Part shown: in pieces, positions 39,301 through 46,945 of the stretch
Layout: each line of letters starts with the position of its first letter
How positions within the stretch are numbered: the stretch's first letter is position 1
NCBI GenBank assembly: GCA_017549505.1
Contig: JAFYUS010000056.1
Span: forward strand, 17,657 to 81,656
Source: Bacteroidales bacterium
GTDB lineage: Bacteria; Bacteroidota; Bacteroidia; Bacteroidales; UBA932
Direction: 5' to 3'
DNA length: 64,000 nt
The notes under the pieces: model-generated
Told to the model about the DNA's origin: nothing
What the model saw: the letters and a program-made list of their open reading frames with translations, nothing else
Database searches by the model: none
Program-made: the position numbers and the translations under genes

Positions 39301-39547
39301 CGTTTGTAAGCTCGAAAGTCTTTCCGTTGCTGAGAGTAACCTTTACACCTGTAGCTGTAGACTGAACGTCAGTAACGACAGCACCAGCAGAAATCTGAGC
39401 CTTAAGGTCAGCCACAGATGCCTCGACCTTAGACAGACGATCGCTGAGATCCGCCATTTCATTCTGAAGTTCCTCTGTACAACCGGTGTACACGAAAGCT
39501 GCGCATACTAATGCGCCAGCCATCAATCTCTTAAAGATTTGTTTCAT
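36356..39547 (-). CDS. Large collagen-like surface lipoprotein (DUF4988 type)
   Basis: 1063-residue predicted surface lipoprotein. Signal and lipobox end at Cys23 (VYTGC); residues 24-55 form a coiled coil (LSDRLSKVEASVADLKAQI), then a DUF4988/PL29-N-type beta segment (SNGKTFELTNG). Two Gly-X-Y tracts follow (about 83-110 and 134-192, GKDGADGKDG-type), then about 870 residues of beta-rich repeats with no catalytic motif seen. Collagen-like stalks in bacteria lift adhesive or binding domains from the surface. The upstream 50 bases show no promoter; the nearest one lies beyond an inverted repeat, inside an apparently invertible segment, and points away. Expression is therefore predicted to be phase-variable. 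Confidence 0.88.
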   Translation of the reverse strand: MKQIFKRLMAGALVCAAFVYTGCTEELQNEMADLSDRLSKVEASVADLKAQISAGAVVTDVQSTATGVKVTLSNGKTFELTNGKDGANGADGKDGANGADGKNGADGKPGSVITIGDNGNWFIDGVDTGKPSKGADGKDGKDGINGTDGKDGADGKDGADGKDGVDGKDGKDGADGKDGADGKDGKDGVDGDTIYYAPENGVWVKYVNGVKDETYEGESIYVEGVVTAVWDSENGSLTLYNVEGTEEPLVLNWSIIADLASRVQSMVNVPINKYGNPVMEFALFMDYDWENNNNCLGSTALPYEIRFKVYPAECAAAIAADPSVLSFDCVETKGEEVPTLEVVKATADASGMLNLTVIGHDFNPLKNADTWEMNEEFNKSYVYALVLDDGNNVRSSEYLPLEMSYGSYIAEVVVLNKQGKEVAPFSFESLEIPYTSNESVVALKDITPALKVSMWGAEPSYVKAADLAAAGYDFDITMTALPLQSATPMAAKYFVQTIGEDGFASISLAEGVKAENIGAFTTQAYAIYCEKYDASFQVMSNIAVGREKATVTAPEKTATWSYKSDAGVDANQGFYTREFSYSVDSFTAENLPADTEIADVLAMAGTCMVKDYPEAAAAVTVDGEMATLALSFPEWSEEPYEVVFTYALENVDVVFTFVVNTVGRSNESIEIELPASTVTYTKDLVLKGDVVDSLDVLYKAISYDLSEMTAAEWLKDVFATNAFTYETSIQPAEKDEEGEYVYAPIVDKNSGWTTGLKLVPGATNEIHTDFTYRTDFQTDGVIPTGLEYTMKVTTWYGQEFVITKALNFELPKYTFKHSEYYVYDSAEGYYSQVIGKFVGEPISGFSVNEINMLQAFYLYDDKGTLMDADALAAAGIDVKFSVEAESEGIVMANNKLTYNGADESVSVDAKIALVNSNGNTIEIPTNFAETYADYVVKKYDPIDALTVAEVPAVKVSESKEYTVDAFDYLVMTDVKANAILKGGNWNSVQYSVDPQTVYSITYEWGKVNIPAEMAAYVTFADGVVTFNNTGDLQLAKALEISVPVTFKYVWGERTATVKVTFQN
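38972..39301 (-). repeat. Tandem 9/18-bp repeats encoding the Gly-X-Y tracts
   Basis: Codons for G-K-D-G-A-D type triplets repeat as near-identical 9- and 18-base units over 38972-39148 and 39218-39301. All unit lengths are multiples of three, so slippage would change stalk length without breaking the frame. Confidence 0.8.
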
Positions 39548-39597
39548 AAAGGAATAGAATTATTTAATGTTAGTTAAGTTGTTCACAATACAATCTG

Positions 39598-39621
39598 CAT
39601 TTATTCCACAGAATAATAAAT
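39598..39621 (-). repeat. Left inverted repeat of the invertible segment
   Basis: Minus strand reads ATTTATTATTCTGTGGAATA and then AATG; it matches 41127-41150 on the plus strand at 23 of 24 positions. It sits 50 bases before the lipoprotein start codon and 6 bases after the recombinase stop. Confidence 0.85.
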
Positions 39622-39627
39622 GGTTAC

Positions 39628-40845
39628 CTATATATCCAGCAGTTTTCTGGCATTACAGATACGTTCCTCCTTGTCGTAACACCCCAGATATACCTCTGTC
39701 ATATGGATGCTAGAATGTCCTAGACTTTGAGAAATAAATGATATGTTCACTCCACTTTTCATCAGTATCGTTGCATATGAATGGCGAGCGGAATAAGTAG
39801 AAACGTGTCTGATACCTATGTCTTCAGCAATTACTTTCATTGCTGCATTACAGCTACTTATGGCATTCCTTACTATATTTATTATTTCCTGAGGAGTCTC
39901 TGTCCCTTTAGCAAACCTGAACAACATACCATCAGAAGGGCCTGATATGCCATTACCATGTCTTTCAATTATATCTGACATTTCCTGCAACAAAGGAGCT
40001 TTGATGATCTTGGGAAATTTATTCGACGAGGATGTCTTGCTGCGAACAAATGTTATCTCACCATTCACGATACAACTCCTCCTAAGAAACAGCATATCTC
40101 TGAAATTTATTCCATTACACATGTATGAGAATAGCCACAGATCCCGCCAGTATTCACATTCTTCATCTCCCTTCCAATTCCTGATTGACAATATTTCGTC
40201 TCGGGTAAGTGCCATATCTCTTGTACGTGACGCAGGTATCCTGTACTTACCTGGGGCAAAAGGATAATCATCCTTCATCATGTAACCATCATTAATAATT
40301 TCATTGAATACACATTTGAGAACCCTCATATAGATATTTATAGTTGTAGTACTCTTACCTTCCATAATCCAGAAGTCTTCACATCTGGACAGCCATTGAA
40401 CTGTGACTGAATCAAATGATATAGATAACCCTGAAAATCTTTCCAAAGCCCTCAGCGTTGTCCGGTAACGATAAAACGTATTGATTTTACCATTCTTCCT
40501 AGCTGAATCCATCTTTGACTTTATTGCATCATTGACCGTCTTCTTTACATTTCCAAGATGTGCCTCTAATCTCAACAGACTGAATTCACCTCTATCTATC
40601 AATCTGTTAGCTTCATTCCTGATCCGGCTGTATACCTTTTCAACATATGATGCTTTCTCTGACTTCCTGTGTATAGTCCAAATGGCCGACCATTCCTTCT
40701 CCGAAACATCTATACCTGTTGGAAAATATTTTTGTTTACGTCTGAAAATCACTTCAATCTTTATTGGATAAAGACCGTTTTTCTTCTTGTGTCTCGTATC
40801 AAGTACCGTCATTACAGAGACACCTTCTCTTCTGAATCTGTACAT
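39628..40845 (-). CDS. Tyrosine site-specific recombinase
   Basis: 405-residue integrase of the Bacteroidetes type: an arm-binding N-terminal domain (RRKQKYFPTGIDVSEKEW), a SAM-like core-binding domain (about 95-200), and a catalytic domain. Catalytic residues visible are the first Arg in NGINFRDMLFL, TYSARHSYATIL (Box II Arg/His), the SLGHSSIHMTEVYLG segment with His and the nucleophilic Tyr. A TTG at 40890 opens a longer frame; the ATG at 40845 (MYRFRREG) fits the family better. It lies wholly inside the pair of inverted repeats that it probably recombines. No neighbouring phage or conjugation genes are present, which argues against a plain integrative element. Confidence 0.92.
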   Translation of the reverse strand: MYRFRREGVSVMTVLDTRHKKKNGLYPIKIEVIFRRKQKYFPTGIDVSEKEWSAIWTIHRKSEKASYVEKVYSRIRNEANRLIDRGEFSLLRLEAHLGNVKKTVNDAIKSKMDSARKNGKINTFYRYRTTLRALERFSGLSISFDSVTVQWLSRCEDFWIMEGKSTTTINIYMRVLKCVFNEIINDGYMMKDDYPFAPGKYRIPASRTRDMALTRDEILSIRNWKGDEECEYWRDLWLFSYMCNGINFRDMLFLRRSCIVNGEITFVRSKTSSSNKFPKIIKAPLLQEMSDIIERHGNGISGPSDGMLFRFAKGTETPQEIINIVRNAISSCNAAMKVIAEDIGIRHVSTYSARHSYATILMKSGVNISFISQSLGHSSIHMTEVYLGCYDKEERICNARKLLDI

Positions 40846-40890
40846 GGTGTTTAAATTATTGTTTACATGTTTTTTACATACAGTAACCAA

Positions 40891-41126
40891 AAATCAACGT
40901 ATATATTATATATGGTATGTCAGAGCCTTCAGACCCTATCAATTTTAGAGAATCAAACCCTAGAGGATCAGACAGGATATGTATGTACACATATATATGT
41001 AAAATGAATGCAAAGCTTTCCAACGATGTTTTTTGTATGGAATTCTTGCGGATACAAAATTTTTGATTACATTTGCAAATCAATATGCATTCACGGGAAC
41101 ATATAAATTGAGTAAAAGACTATATA
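40891..41126. other. AT-rich leader region inside the invertible segment
   Basis: No gene. It holds the outward promoter (41046-41075), an AT-rich palindrome ACATATATATGT near 40990, and must also supply the recombinase promoter on the minus strand, for which no exact TAnnTTTG was found (closest complement CAAAGCTT near 41011). Confidence 0.6.
41046..41075 (+). promoter_or_regulatory. Consensus promoter at the edge of the invertible segment, pointing outward
   Basis: TTG at 41046-41048, exactly 19 bases, then TACATTTG at 41068-41075: full match to the Bacteroidetes -33/-7 pattern. Transcription would start near 41082 and cross the right inverted repeat. No plus-strand gene follows; a terminator does. 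In the flipped state the leader before the lipoprotein ATG would be about 120 nt. Confidence 0.78.
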
Positions 41127-41150
41127 ATTTATTATTCTGTGGAACAAATG
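41127..41150 (+). repeat. Right inverted repeat of the invertible segment
   Basis: Plus strand ATTTATTATTCTGTGGAACA then AATG; complements 39598-39621 with a single C/T difference. Its last six bases form part of the terminator stem at 41145-41181. Confidence 0.85.
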
Positions 41151-41181
41151 AGAGTGACTGAAATTCAGTCACTCTCATTTG
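41145..41181. terminator. Terminator overlapping the right inverted repeat
   Basis: 17-bp perfect stem, CAAATGAGAGTGACTGA (41145-41161) and its complement at 41165-41181, 3-nt loop AAT. It would stop transcripts from the outward promoter in the present orientation. Confidence 0.8.
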
Positions 41182-41366
41182 TTATATATACATATATATA
41201 ATTACGGGTTGCCAAGACATTTATCACAGTTTCATACGTGACACGATTTGCCTTTTCTATGTCACGGAAGTGTCAAAATGATGGCATAGTGATTTAATCC
41301 GCTCACATATGAAAAAGAGCGACCTCGTATGAGATCGCTCTGAATTAGAGTCCATATTATAATAAA
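41182..41366. other. Gene-free spacer with short inverted repeats and a terminator
   Basis: AT-rich start, then CGTGACA (41237-41243) facing TGTCACG (41260-41266) and a further GTGTCA, and finally the hairpin AGAGCGA/TCGCTCT at 41316-41341, which is the likely terminator of the minus-strand gene ending at 41367. Confidence 0.6.
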
Positions 41367-43616
41367 CTACTCCGCTATGACTTCTACAACAGCTGTAGAA
41401 TCGGTCGCTGCTTCGCAGTCGGTGCAGCATTCTACCACTTCTTCTGCTACTACCTCAGTCTGGTTGTAACGTGGGAGCGGTGAGTTCAGGCCGGCCCATG
41501 AGAGGAGGTTGAAGAGCCAGAGTCCTCCAGCAACTACAACGAGGGCTGCGATAGTGATGAGCCATGCTTTCCATGGAGCCATACCTGCCTTTGCATACGG
41601 ATCCTTAAGCTTCATCTTAGGATACTTTGCAGCATCTGTAAGGGTTTCTCCGAAAGGAATGCTGATCTTTGAAGCGGCATTGACAGCCCATCCGTTTGCA
41701 TTGAGGAGAGGGGCGATGTTGCGGCGACGGAGCTTCATCCATGCCATGATCATTGCAGGTCCTGAGATTACAAGAAGGATGGCAGCTATGACAACGAGGG
41801 TCTTCCACCAAGGCATTGCAAGGATACCTCCGAAGATGCTGGTAAGAGCTGTTCCCAATGCTCCCAATGCCATACCGAAGGCTGCAAAGATACCGGCGAA
41901 CTTACCGATGTCGAAAGGCTGCGCAGGCGCTGCAGGGGCCCCTGCAGCTGTGGCAGCAGGTGCTGCATTGATCTTGGCTGTAGCATCCGCCATCATCTTG
42001 GCATCCTTGTCTGCAGCACTCTTGTTGATGAGGTTCTCGATAGCCTTGGCCATTCTGCGGTAAGGTGACCAGAACGCCTGAGCTACACTGATAGGATTAT
42101 CGATGATCTTTGTGATCACAGCATCCCATTCCTCACCTGCATTGTCATAATAAACAGCATTCTTACCTACGATAAGATCTCCGATCTCTCCTACTGTAAC
42201 TGCTGCAACGATATTGAGAGTACCTGGTTTCGACTTGGTCTTGCAGTCGCAGTATACGAGGAACATTCCGCTGGTCGCAGCTGAAGCATTATGTTTCGCC
42301 ATATCCGCAACCTTCATACAGAAACGGCACTCCCTCTGGTCGATGATGAGTCGTCCTGACTGGAAGATAGCGGCAACATCCTTGTCCTTTGTATAGAAAT
42401 CGTTAAGGGTAACGAAGTTTCTTACGAGTCTGTAGAAATCGCGGAAGATGTGGAGGAACTTGTCCACCATCTGGATATTGGCAGCTTCTTCAGCAAGAGC
42501 TGCATCCTGTGCAACGAGGTCATGAAGCGAAGCCTTTCTGTCCTTTGCGATGAAATCCTTGACCGCATCAAGTCCGAGAGCCTCCACGCATGCTCCTGCC
42601 TTGGCTCCCTTCCATGCTGTATATGCAGCGAACTGAGCACCGACTGCTGCCCAGTCAGCTTCTGTAAGCACCTTCTTGTCAGCAAAGGCAACAGATCTCA
42701 CAAGTTCAAACTTTGCAGCCCATGCAGGGTTCACCGGAGCTGTAAGGTCAAGTTCAGCCTTTCCTGTAATACGTGCGATAGGATAAGATGCTATCTCATC
42801 GGTCTTTGCTGTAAGGTTCTCTGTGCTGATGGCCTGGATGCTTGCTGTCTGCACATCGAGAGATGCTGTACTGTCTGGAGAGAAGGCAGCGAGCTTTGAA
42901 CGCATGAAGAAATCCTTCACTTTTGCATCGAGCGCATTATAGGCGTCGATGACAGCATCAGTCTTGTCTCCGAACGGCGCCTCTACTGCAGCACCATGCC
43001 ATGCAACGTAATCAGCGAGGTTCTTATAGAAAGCCTCGATCAGGTCTGCATTCACACCTGCAGCACCGCTGCGGTCTGCAACGCCGCCTAGCGAAGCTAC
43101 GGCGGCTGCAATCGCAGCCTTGTCATCTGCATCCTCGGCTGTAGCCTCGGTGATGATTCCGTCGCCGTTGAAACGGGTCTTCGCGAAAATAGCCGCTACA
43201 TCAGCTGTGTCTGCCAAAGAGATGACAGTGCCTTCCTTGCCAAGATTTGCAAGAATCTGCCTTGCACAGTTGTAAAGCTTCTTTCCTTCCGGATTTTCCT
43301 GGTCCAGGTTCTCGATATCGATGCTGTCCTTGCCTTCGAGAACGAGGTCTGCGTTCTTCAGGACGCCTGTGATCCACTGCGAAGTGGCGATCACGTCGTT
43401 GACACGGATCTTCTCATCACCGTCGATATCCATATACCTGAGACTCTTGTCATCGATCTCAAGGCCTGTTACAGGACATGAAAGGACTGTCCACATCTTA
43501 GGGTCGAGTTCTGCGAGATGAGCGATATCCTCACCTGAACTGATTCTTACTCGTGAAGAGCCGCCAAGATTCACGAACTCCCACTTGTACTTCTTGCTGT
43601 TGTTAAAGATTGCCAT
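41367..43616 (-). CDS. Large membrane protein of unknown function with EF-hand-like motif
   Basis: 749-residue protein, not recognised as a characterised family. Start at 43616 (MAIFNNSKKYKWEFV) is preferred; the in-frame ATG at 43661 adds 15 residues. The N-terminal part has DIDGDEKIRVNDVI, close to a Ca2+-binding EF-hand loop, and a second weaker one (RFNGDGIITEA). A long Ala-rich helical region follows, then three hydrophobic segments in the last 170 residues (GIFAAFGMALGALGTAL, WWKTLVVIAAILLVISGPA, WLITIAALVVVAGGLWL) and an acidic, Cys-containing tail. It follows the 486-residue gene by 81 bases, so the two may work together. Function not assigned. Confidence 0.75.
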   Translation of the reverse strand: MAIFNNSKKYKWEFVNLGGSSRVRISSGEDIAHLAELDPKMWTVLSCPVTGLEIDDKSLRYMDIDGDEKIRVNDVIATSQWITGVLKNADLVLEGKDSIDIENLDQENPEGKKLYNCARQILANLGKEGTVISLADTADVAAIFAKTRFNGDGIITEATAEDADDKAAIAAAVASLGGVADRSGAAGVNADLIEAFYKNLADYVAWHGAAVEAPFGDKTDAVIDAYNALDAKVKDFFMRSKLAAFSPDSTASLDVQTASIQAISTENLTAKTDEIASYPIARITGKAELDLTAPVNPAWAAKFELVRSVAFADKKVLTEADWAAVGAQFAAYTAWKGAKAGACVEALGLDAVKDFIAKDRKASLHDLVAQDAALAEEAANIQMVDKFLHIFRDFYRLVRNFVTLNDFYTKDKDVAAIFQSGRLIIDQRECRFCMKVADMAKHNASAATSGMFLVYCDCKTKSKPGTLNIVAAVTVGEIGDLIVGKNAVYYDNAGEEWDAVITKIIDNPISVAQAFWSPYRRMAKAIENLINKSAADKDAKMMADATAKINAAPAATAAGAPAAPAQPFDIGKFAGIFAAFGMALGALGTALTSIFGGILAMPWWKTLVVIAAILLVISGPAMIMAWMKLRRRNIAPLLNANGWAVNAASKISIPFGETLTDAAKYPKMKLKDPYAKAGMAPWKAWLITIAALVVVAGGLWLFNLLSWAGLNSPLPRYNQTEVVAEEVVECCTDCEAATDSTAVVEVIAE

Positions 43617-43697
43617 ATATAAAAAAATGATTGATTTTTTCAGAATGCTAAATTCCTCCAAAATTAATCATTTTTTCTTAAAGACTGTCAATCAGCC

Positions 43698-45158
43698 TTA
43701 TATTTCATCAATTGAAAGCACACCGTTACGTGTCATCGTTATACAGAAGTGATGATATTTCACATCTTTGTCATGAATGAGCTGGAAGACGATGTTCACA
43801 TGATATATCTTCTGCACATCCATAGTCCCGATATTTCCCGATTCATCGACAGAATCGACAGGTATTGTCGGATTGTCCATCTTCTGAGTAAAACGATGCA
43901 GATGCAGACGCATGATCTCATTTATTCCGCGCATCGGATAGTCATCATTTTCCGCCAGAGCCACATCATCTATGGTAACATGCTTTCTGTAGAGAAGAAT
44001 CTTCTCCTCGAATATGCGTGCCTCGTCTTCGACGGAGGACGCCTTCTCCCTCATGAGAAGGACTTCAGCTGGAGTCTTCGACTCCGATATGAAGTCAAAT
44101 CCTTCCTTCACGACACCTATCCTGTTCTTTCCGATGGTGACGACGGCTTTCTTATCGTAGTACTTGTTTCCAAGCTTATGCGCAAAGAAATATCGCAGGA
44201 GTTCCTTGATGCGGTCCTTCATCATGTAGCTCACTACCAGAACAACGAAAAGAGGCCAGGTGATGTTTCCGTACTTGACCTGAGTGAACCAGGCCACTGC
44301 AGTGGCAAAAATCATTGCCAGACCAGCCGCCAGGCTATAACAGATCTGCTCGACAGCCACTCCGTCCTTCTTCTTGTCAAGTCTTATGTAGAGTTCGCTC
44401 TCGATGAACTTCTTGAGCATTCCGCGGTGGTATACAAGCTGGCGGTCGTGAGAGTCTTCTCCAGTCAGGACACCATAATCCTGAGACACCTTGTACTCCC
44501 TTTCCCCCATTATAAGTCCCATCAGGTCGGCTTTCAAGGCTTTGCATTTTTCCGAAGTATTGGTCGTATCGATAGTCCTTATAAGACGTATGGTCCTCAT
44601 TTCGACGACATGACTCATGAACTCATCGCACAGGCGGAAGTAACTGCGGGTCCTGGGTGAAGCCGTAGGTACATCTATGATCTGATACATGGCACGGAAA
44701 GCAGCAAGGACGGATTTTGTACTTGAAACAAAATCCTTGACAAGATAGTCTGCCGACTCAAATGAACGGGTTGCCGAAATGTGTGCCACCTGATCTCTGA
44801 GAGCACTCTTGAATATCGCGGCAAACATCTTCAGATGGTACTCATACGCATCGAGGTCTGCATGCTGAGGATTGTTCGCAACCTTTTCCAACGCCTTACG
44901 GAGAGATGTCAGAGGCAGTGAAGTATCATGAGCGATATCTCTCATCAGGTATACAGGAGTGATGAGTCTGATATTTGACTTTATGTCACGGTAAAACTGC
45001 TTCTTGCCGTAATTCTCCGGATTTATATCCAGACTGTTAGGTACGAACATCCATGTATTGACCGAAAAATCATCGACAATACCGTCCTCCTTGCTGTTGA
45101 ATCCGAACTTGAACTCAACAGAGTAATTATCATGTTTCTTTGCCTGTATTGAAATCAT
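43698..45158 (-). CDS. Conserved membrane protein of unknown function
   Basis: 486-residue protein with no family I can name. The N-terminal 270 residues look soluble and helical; two adjacent TM helices lie at about 275-320 (SLAAGLAMIFATAVAWF and WPLFVVLVVSYMM), followed by a cytosolic-looking beta-rich C-terminal region. The pattern resembles Bacteroidetes conserved proteins found next to the gene downstream. An interspersed repeat with 10-bp flanking duplications sits just upstream. Start MISIQAKKHDNYSVEF is the first ATG of the open frame. Confidence 0.75.
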   Translation of the reverse strand: MISIQAKKHDNYSVEFKFGFNSKEDGIVDDFSVNTWMFVPNSLDINPENYGKKQFYRDIKSNIRLITPVYLMRDIAHDTSLPLTSLRKALEKVANNPQHADLDAYEYHLKMFAAIFKSALRDQVAHISATRSFESADYLVKDFVSSTKSVLAAFRAMYQIIDVPTASPRTRSYFRLCDEFMSHVVEMRTIRLIRTIDTTNTSEKCKALKADLMGLIMGEREYKVSQDYGVLTGEDSHDRQLVYHRGMLKKFIESELYIRLDKKKDGVAVEQICYSLAAGLAMIFATAVAWFTQVKYGNITWPLFVVLVVSYMMKDRIKELLRYFFAHKLGNKYYDKKAVVTIGKNRIGVVKEGFDFISESKTPAEVLLMREKASSVEDEARIFEEKILLYRKHVTIDDVALAENDDYPMRGINEIMRLHLHRFTQKMDNPTIPVDSVDESGNIGTMDVQKIYHVNIVFQLIHDKDVKYHHFCITMTRNGVLSIDEI

Positions 45159-45163
45159 ATTTC

Positions 45164-45216
45164 TCTATAAAGGATTGCCACGTCGCTACGCTCCTCGCAA
45201 TGACGTTCTATAAAGG
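45164..45216. repeat. CGTCATT-family repeat flanked by 10-bp direct repeats
   Basis: TCTATAAAGG occurs at 45164-45173 and 45207-45216, exactly bracketing a 33-bp element whose complement is ACGTCATTGCGAGGAGCGTA... This looks like a target duplication around an inserted mini-element. Confidence 0.75.
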
Positions 45217-45232
45217 TATTATGCTCCAGGAC

Positions 45233-46843
45233 TTAAAACAGTCCTGGAGTGTAACCCAGCCAATGCAATACGGTCTCACCCCATACAAGGATCATAAACC
45301 ATGCTATGAGCATCATGGTGATACCGAACTTGAAGGTATCGCTCCAGCTGTAGTGGTTTGTAGTATATAGCAGCGCCGCCGGCTTGCTGTTGAACGGCAG
45401 CACGTAAACATGTTCAATCAAGAGGGATACAGGGAACGAGAGGCTGAGCGGAGGGAATCCGAACTGCTGTTCCACACCTATCGCGATAGGTACGAATACC
45501 AGGGTCCTCATGTTCTTGGACTGGAAGATAAGAGCACTGAAGAGCATGAGTCCGGTAAGAAGAATGTACAGAACGATGAAAGGAGTCTGGGCTGTAATGC
45601 CGAGAGCATCCATTCCTGCACCGACAAGCATGGAAGGAAGGTCTGTGGCATTGAGGCCGGATCCGATCACATATGCACCCGCAGAGAAGATCATAAGATG
45701 CCATGGAATATCGACATCATTCCATTTCACCACGCCGATGCCCGGCATCAGGGCGATGACCGCACCGATGAGGACCACGACTTCCGCAGAGACACCATGG
45801 AGACTTTCGGTCACCCACATCACGAGTACGCCGACGAAGATCGCGATGGACTTGAATTCCTCCATCTTCATGGATCCCATTGATTCGAGCTCATTACGGA
45901 GTCTCTCCATTCCGCCCTGGATCTGCGGCTGTCTTTCCTCCGGCTTGAGAGGGAAGATGACCTTCACGCCGACGAACCATCCGATAAGAAGGAGGATCAT
46001 CGCAAGTGGGAATGCAGCCACCAGCCAGTCTGCGTATATCACTGAAACTGAGCTATATGCTCCCATAAGGAGCGATATGGCGAGAAGATTCGCGCCGGAG
46101 CCTGTCATGAAGGCGCTGGCACCGATATTTATCTGGAAAAGATTCTGGAGCACGAGGTTACGTCCGAAATTATTACGGTTACCCTGACTTGCTCCGAAGA
46201 TTGCAGCCACGACCATGAATATAGGAAGAAGGATTGTCGCCTTGACGGTCGTAGCCGAAATGAACATTGACAGGACGACATTGATGATAAGAAAACTGAA
46301 GAATATGCCGGAAGCGCTCTTGCCGAACTTCAAGACAAACCAGAGGGCGAATCTCTTGGCAACGCGAGTCTTGACCAGCATGCTTGCGAGTACGAATGAA
46401 AGGATGTTAAGCCACATCACCGGATGTCCGAGCTGGGCAAATGCATCCTTCTGGGTTGTAACGCCGCAAAGAATGACTCCAAGAATCACCATCAGGGACG
46501 TCAGGTAACTCTGCACAGCCTCTGTTATCCAAAGCACGATTGACGAGCAGAAGATAGCAAGCATGGCATAGCATGCTCTTATGAATGCAGGTTCTCCGAT
46601 AACCTTGAGTCTGGCCTGCGCCTTGTCTGAAAGTCCTGAGAAGTCCAGATTGTCAAACAAAGGAATATCAATCACCCAATAAATAAGGATGAATACCAGA
46701 GCGGCTATAGGTCCTCCAAGGCGGGCCATCCACTTCTCGAATCCGGACTTCTCCATCTTCGGAAGTTTCTCCACCTTGTAATTATTCATATCCAGCGGGT
46801 CAAATACCTGCTCCTGTTCAAGTTCAGTGTTCTTGTCGGTCAT
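45233..46843 (-). CDS. SLC13/DASS-family anion transporter
   Basis: 536-residue inner-membrane carrier with about 11-12 TM helices and a 50-residue acidic cytosolic N-terminus. Signature stretches include WITEAVQSYLTSLMVILG, ISATTVKATILLPIF, GASAFMTGSGANLLA (Na+/substrate region) and, in the second half, VLPFNSKPAALLYTTNHYSW. Family members move dicarboxylates, citrate, sulfate or phosphate with Na+. Here it follows a phosphate-type porin gene set, so an inorganic anion or tricarboxylate is possible; the sequence alone does not choose. 102 bases after the CYTH gene. Confidence 0.88.
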   Translation of the reverse strand: MTDKNTELEQEQVFDPLDMNNYKVEKLPKMEKSGFEKWMARLGGPIAALVFILIYWVIDIPLFDNLDFSGLSDKAQARLKVIGEPAFIRACYAMLAIFCSSIVLWITEAVQSYLTSLMVILGVILCGVTTQKDAFAQLGHPVMWLNILSFVLASMLVKTRVAKRFALWFVLKFGKSASGIFFSFLIINVVLSMFISATTVKATILLPIFMVVAAIFGASQGNRNNFGRNLVLQNLFQINIGASAFMTGSGANLLAISLLMGAYSSVSVIYADWLVAAFPLAMILLLIGWFVGVKVIFPLKPEERQPQIQGGMERLRNELESMGSMKMEEFKSIAIFVGVLVMWVTESLHGVSAEVVVLIGAVIALMPGIGVVKWNDVDIPWHLMIFSAGAYVIGSGLNATDLPSMLVGAGMDALGITAQTPFIVLYILLTGLMLFSALIFQSKNMRTLVFVPIAIGVEQQFGFPPLSLSFPVSLLIEHVYVLPFNSKPAALLYTTNHYSWSDTFKFGITMMLIAWFMILVWGETVLHWLGYTPGLF

Positions 46844-46908
46844 AGTTGAAAGTGTGGATTAAAAGATTCTCCGCTCCGCCCAGGTGACATTAAATTCAAC
46901 CTAAGACT

Positions 46909-46936
46909 GCCATCCTGAGCGAAGCGAAGGATCTCC
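46909..46936. repeat. Short interspersed repeat (CATCCTGAGCGAAGCGAAGG)
   Basis: Lies in the gap between the CYTH gene and the DASS gene. The sequence is of the common GAGCGAAGCGAAGGATCT type found between bacterial genes. Confidence 0.65.
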
Positions 46937-46945
46937 GATCATGAT

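Larger units (their letters stand above)
39598..41150. mobile_element. Invertible DNA segment carrying its own tyrosine recombinase
   Basis: About 1.55 kb bounded by the 24-bp inverted repeats at 39598-39621 and 41127-41150. It contains one complete recombinase gene and an outward consensus promoter next to the right repeat. In the orientation shown the promoter runs into a terminator overlapping the right repeat. After inversion it would face the collagen-like lipoprotein gene. The arrangement follows known Bacteroides promoter inversions driven by tyrosine or serine recombinases; inversion itself is inferred, not seen. Confidence 0.8.

Noticed and set aside
38972-39301. Possible CRISPR array
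   Set aside because: Units are short, adjacent and coding, with no unique spacers and no cas genes nearby.
38970-39365. Plus-strand frame with PSLPSAP repeats opposite the collagen-like tracts
   Set aside because: It is the reverse image of the Gly-X-Y codons and has no signal or domain.
39628-40845. Integrase of a prophage or conjugative element
   Set aside because: No phage or transfer genes or tRNA attachment site nearby; inverted rather than direct repeats bracket the gene.
45410-46508. Long plus-strand frames opposite the DASS transporter gene
   Set aside because: Antisense shadows of a gene with clear membrane-protein signature.
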